Notes under the pieces: model-generated
The model's input: the letters and a program-made list of their open reading frames with translations, nothing else
The model's database searches: none
Told to the model about the DNA's origin: nothing
Translations under genes and position numbers: made by a program
Source: an uncultured Prevotellaceae bacterium
Lineage (GTDB): Bacteria > Bacteroidota > Bacteroidia > Bacteroidales > Bacteroidaceae
Direction of reading: 5' to 3'
Assembly (NCBI GenBank): GCA_902784565.1
Contig: CACZVE010000005.1
Span: 1-64,000 of the forward strand
DNA: 64,000 nucleotides
Part shown: piece by piece, positions 60,750 through 64,000 of the stretch
How positions within the stretch are numbered: the stretch's first letter is position 1
Layout of the letters: each line of letters begins with the position of its first letter

Positions 60750-61004
60750 TTAAAGGAATACGCAGAGTGCGCACACAACGACAGCGAACAGGGCTACACC
60801 CTCTACGAATGCGGCTGTCAGGATCATGTTGGTACGGATGGTACCTGCTGCCTCGGGCTGACGGGCGATAGCGTCCATGGCGTTACCACCGATACGACCG
60901 ATACCCAGACCGGCTCCAATTGCTGCAATACCTGCGCCGAGACCGGCACCAAACTTAGCAAGACCAGCAGCAGCTTCTGCTGCCAAAAGAATTGATGTAA
61001 TCAT
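60750..61004 (-). CDS. atpE: ATP synthase F0 c subunit
   Basis: 84 aa hairpin of two membrane helices with polar loop RQPE (48-51). The ion-binding carboxylate is E68 in TAAFVEGVALFAVVV. The Gln and Ser/Thr ligands usual in sodium-binding rings are not visible (GAGIAAIGAGLGIG in helix 1 and EG in helix 2), so a proton-driven ring is more likely. The N-terminus is Ala/Gly-rich. It lies 54 bp downstream of atpB. Confidence 0.95.
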   Translation of the reverse strand: MITSILLAAEAAAGLAKFGAGLGAGIAAIGAGLGIGRIGGNAMDAIARQPEAAGTIRTNMILTAAFVEGVALFAVVVCALCVFL

Positions 61005-61058
61005 AACTTTTAATTTTTTAAGTTGTTAATTATTTAATGTTGTTTATTATTTTTTTGT

Positions 61059-62120
61059 TTAGTGTCCCTCATGCTCGGGGTGTGCCAGTCCGATGAAGAC
61101 GGCACTGAGCATGGTGAAGACATAAGCCTGGATGAAGGCCACCAGGAACTCCAGACAGTTCATGAAGAGCATCATCACGAAACTGAGCAGGGTCAGTCCG
61201 GAGCCGAGTATCGCATTCACGGACCATCCGATAAAGATGATTGCCGTAAACGACAGGATAATGGCGTGACCAGCCATCATGTTGGCAAAGAGACGGACCA
61301 TCAGCGCGAAGGGTTTGGTGATGATACCGAACAGTTCGATGATAGGCATGATAGCCACAGGATAGGCCTTCAGGAAGGCAGGCACATCCGGCCAGAAGAT
61401 CTCCTTCCAGTACTCCTTGTTGCCGAACAGGTTGATGGCCAGCATCGTACAGAGTGCCAGGAAGAACGTGATGTTGATGTTGCCCGTCACATTGGCACCA
61501 CCAGGAAAGATGGGCAACAGACCCAGCATATTGGTGATGAGGATGAAGAAGAAGGCCGTCAACAAGTACGGTGCGTAGGGACGGTAGTGCTTTTCGCCGA
61601 TGGAGTCCTTGATGAGGTCGTCGTTGATCGACATCACCAGCATCTCCACCATGCCTACGAATCCCTTCGGCACATCCTTGGTGGGGTCGTGCTTCTTGTA
61701 CCAACGGGCACAGCCGAGGAAGATACACAGCATGATGATCACGACAATCCATATCTGCAACACACTCTTGGTGATGCTGATATCCCACGGACGCACACTC
61801 GTGCCGTCGGAAAGCCGTTCGTAGATCTTGCCGTTCTTCTCCTCGTTGAAGTAGAAGCCCATATAGTCCTTTCCCTCTTCCATCGCCTCCTCGATGCGCG
61901 AACTGCAGAAGACGTGCCACTCACCGGTGGCTTCGCTCCTGACGATCACAGGCAGAGGAATGCTGATATGCTTGCCGCCGATGGTGGTGATGTGCCACTC
62001 ATAGGCGTCAGCGAGGTGTCCGAGCACTATCTCCTTCACGTCTATCCCCTCACTCTCACTTGCCGACAGCGGTGTGCCGGCAGCGAAAAAGAAGGTGAGG
62101 CATAAAAGCAAATATCTCAT
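61059..62120 (-). CDS. atpB: ATP synthase F0 a subunit, with N-terminal periplasmic extension
   Basis: 353 aa. A signal-peptide-like start (MRYLLLCLTFFFAAGTPLSASES) is followed by about 95 residues of extracytoplasmic sequence before the first membrane helix, a Bacteroidota-type extension. The essential arginine is R276 in FALMVRLFANMMAGHAI; C-terminal helices end with FLVAFIQAYVFTMLSAVFIGLAHPEHEGH. It forms the two proton half-channels against the c ring. Confidence 0.95.
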   Translation of the reverse strand: MRYLLLCLTFFFAAGTPLSASESEGIDVKEIVLGHLADAYEWHITTIGGKHISIPLPVIVRSEATGEWHVFCSSRIEEAMEEGKDYMGFYFNEEKNGKIYERLSDGTSVRPWDISITKSVLQIWIVVIIMLCIFLGCARWYKKHDPTKDVPKGFVGMVEMLVMSINDDLIKDSIGEKHYRPYAPYLLTAFFFILITNMLGLLPIFPGGANVTGNINITFFLALCTMLAINLFGNKEYWKEIFWPDVPAFLKAYPVAIMPIIELFGIITKPFALMVRLFANMMAGHAIILSFTAIIFIGWSVNAILGSGLTLLSFVMMLFMNCLEFLVAFIQAYVFTMLSAVFIGLAHPEHEGH

Positions 62121-62130
62121 TTTCTTTGGT

Positions 62131-62538
62131 TTATACGTTTTGTTTAAATCTCTTCTCTATCTTGACGAAATACCAGGTATCGTAGATGAGAATCACGAAA
62201 TAGTAAATCAGGAAGGTGACGACGAAGAACTTGATAGAGGCCTGATCATCCGCCATAAAACAGTATGCCAAAACGATGACGATACCGACAAACATCCGGA
62301 ATGCCGATGCCGCCATGTAGAGTGTCGGCAGACTGGCTGGCGATGACGATGATACCCACTTCCAGACGAGTCCGTAGGCGATACAGGCCACCAGTTGAAA
62401 CACCGCCGAGATACAGATAGGCATCGTCATCAACTCTACGTCGCCCTTCAGGTTGACATAGAGCAGGAAGAGCAGGGTCAGTCCTGCTATCAGACAGATG
62501 CTCTGTCTCAGGTAGGTGTTTACAACGTTCTTAGTCAT
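62131..62538 (-). CDS. small four-helix membrane protein of the ATP synthase operon (AtpI-like)
   Basis: 135 aa with four hydrophobic segments at about 12-29, 39-60, 72-95 and 101-123 and a basic C-terminus (KIEKRFKQNV). Position between atpC and atpB corresponds to AtpI-like proteins, which help assemble the c ring or supply magnesium in other bacteria; sequence similarity is weak by eye, so the role is from context. It overlaps atpC by 8 bp and precedes atpB by 10 bp. Confidence 0.75.
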   Translation of the reverse strand: MTKNVVNTYLRQSICLIAGLTLLFLLYVNLKGDVELMTMPICISAVFQLVACIAYGLVWKWVSSSSPASLPTLYMAASAFRMFVGIVIVLAYCFMADDQASIKFFVVTFLIYYFVILIYDTWYFVKIEKRFKQNV

Positions 62539-62782
62539 GCTGATGGAGTTCTACACAAAGACTTACCTTATTCTTCTGTACCTCCACGAAGCCTCCGGCA
62601 ATCTCAATGGTGTGCTTGCCGTCGGCAGCGGCGTAGACCACCTCACCTACTCCCAGCAACGAGATGATCGGTGCGTGGTTGGTGAGTATCTCGAACTGTC
62701 CCAAAGCACCAGGCACCAGGACGCTCTCAACGGCTCCGTCGTATTCAACCTTCTCAGGGGAAACAATCCTCAACTGCAGCAT
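62531..62782 (-). CDS. atpC: ATP synthase F1 epsilon subunit, short form
   Basis: 83 aa. It contains only the N-terminal beta-sandwich (MLQLRIVSPEKVEYDGAVESVLVPGALGQFEILTNHAPIISLLGVGEV) and lacks the C-terminal two-helix domain of the about 135-aa form. The short form cannot give the usual helix-based inhibition of ATP hydrolysis. Bacteroidota commonly have this short epsilon. A 15-bp AT-rich repeat fills the spacer to atpD. Confidence 0.94.
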   Translation of the reverse strand: MLQLRIVSPEKVEYDGAVESVLVPGALGQFEILTNHAPIISLLGVGEVVYAAADGKHTIEIAGGFVEVQKNKVSLCVELHQHD

Positions 62783-62790
62783 AAATTCGA

Positions 62791-64000
<1,210 letters not shown>

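Noticed and set aside
61062..62105. A 347-codon open frame antisense to atpB
   Set aside because: The predicted protein is rich in H, D, E and Q with no domain, as expected for the antisense of a hydrophobic membrane protein.

Overview
This window is a stretch of chromosome from a member of the Bacteroidota, most likely a Prevotella-type Bacteroidales. The evidence is the promoter grammar: about eighteen TAnnTTTG -7 boxes, four of them with a TTTG -33 box 19-20 bp upstream. Further evidence is the set of Bacteroidota-restricted families (DUF4296, DUF3256, DUF4890, DUF5687, DUF5715, DUF4301 and LruC-like lipoproteins), the archaeal-type ProS, and the F-type ATP synthase operon in the order atpD-atpC-(small membrane protein)-atpB-E-F-H-A-G. 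Base composition is near 50% GC and most of the content is core housekeeping. I see no phage, integrase, transposase, rRNA or CRISPR.

Layout. 1-4.06 kb (minus): phoH-purC-ubiE/menG-aroE-purM (purM cut by the window edge). 4.16-5.34 kb: a DUF5715 gene facing a tRNA cluster (Gly-CCC, Thr-CGT and two identical Lys-CTT). 5.45-10.05 kb (minus): ftsK-lolA-DUF5687. 10.14-14.39 kb (plus): DEDDy exonuclease-rlmI-tilS-small alarmone synthetase, tightly overlapped. 14.45-18.37 kb: a divergent pair, a Gly-rich periplasmic protein and a Gly-rich outer-membrane beta-barrel protein. 18.38-24.50 kb (minus): lon-tgt-lptG-rhlE with stop/start overlaps. 24.6-29.3 kb: trmN6, nitrilase, mtgA, OmpA-like lipoprotein and proS. 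29.5-38.8 kb (minus): a long run ileS-dksA-like-lspA-DUF4296-nucleoside permease-rsmE-paaK-DUF3256. 39.0-41.3 kb (plus): Dcu-type C4-dicarboxylate transporter and a TrmH-family methyltransferase. 41.3-43.66 kb is the only accessory-looking segment: a candidate small RNA, a Fic protein without its catalytic histidine, a peptidase S37 gene remnant, two arrays of a 43-bp repeat and a palindromic element. 43.66-53.87 kb: a long RelA with a dead HD domain, DUF4301, two related lipoproteins flanking maeB, and an inositol-monophosphatase-family gene. 53.86-57.06 kb: a 746-aa orphan secreted protein and a YpfJ-type metallopeptidase. 57.08-64 kb: the ATP synthase operon (atpD cut by the window edge).

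No complete new multi-gene system is evident. The most unusual signal is in the small repeats. A 9-bp CCGGANANN repeat lies in ftsK and in ileS in different reading frames. A palindromic element lies in frame inside tilS and has a related intergenic copy. Heptanucleotide repeats recur at operon junctions and also lie in frame inside atpG and the IMPase gene. A 43-bp degenerate tandem array keeps perfect period over nine units. A short repeat sits at identical spacing upstream of two different -7 boxes. Together they suggest an active small-repeat economy that enters coding sequence as well as spacers. Start sites were chosen by conserved N-termini and overlaps; several differ from the longest open frame.
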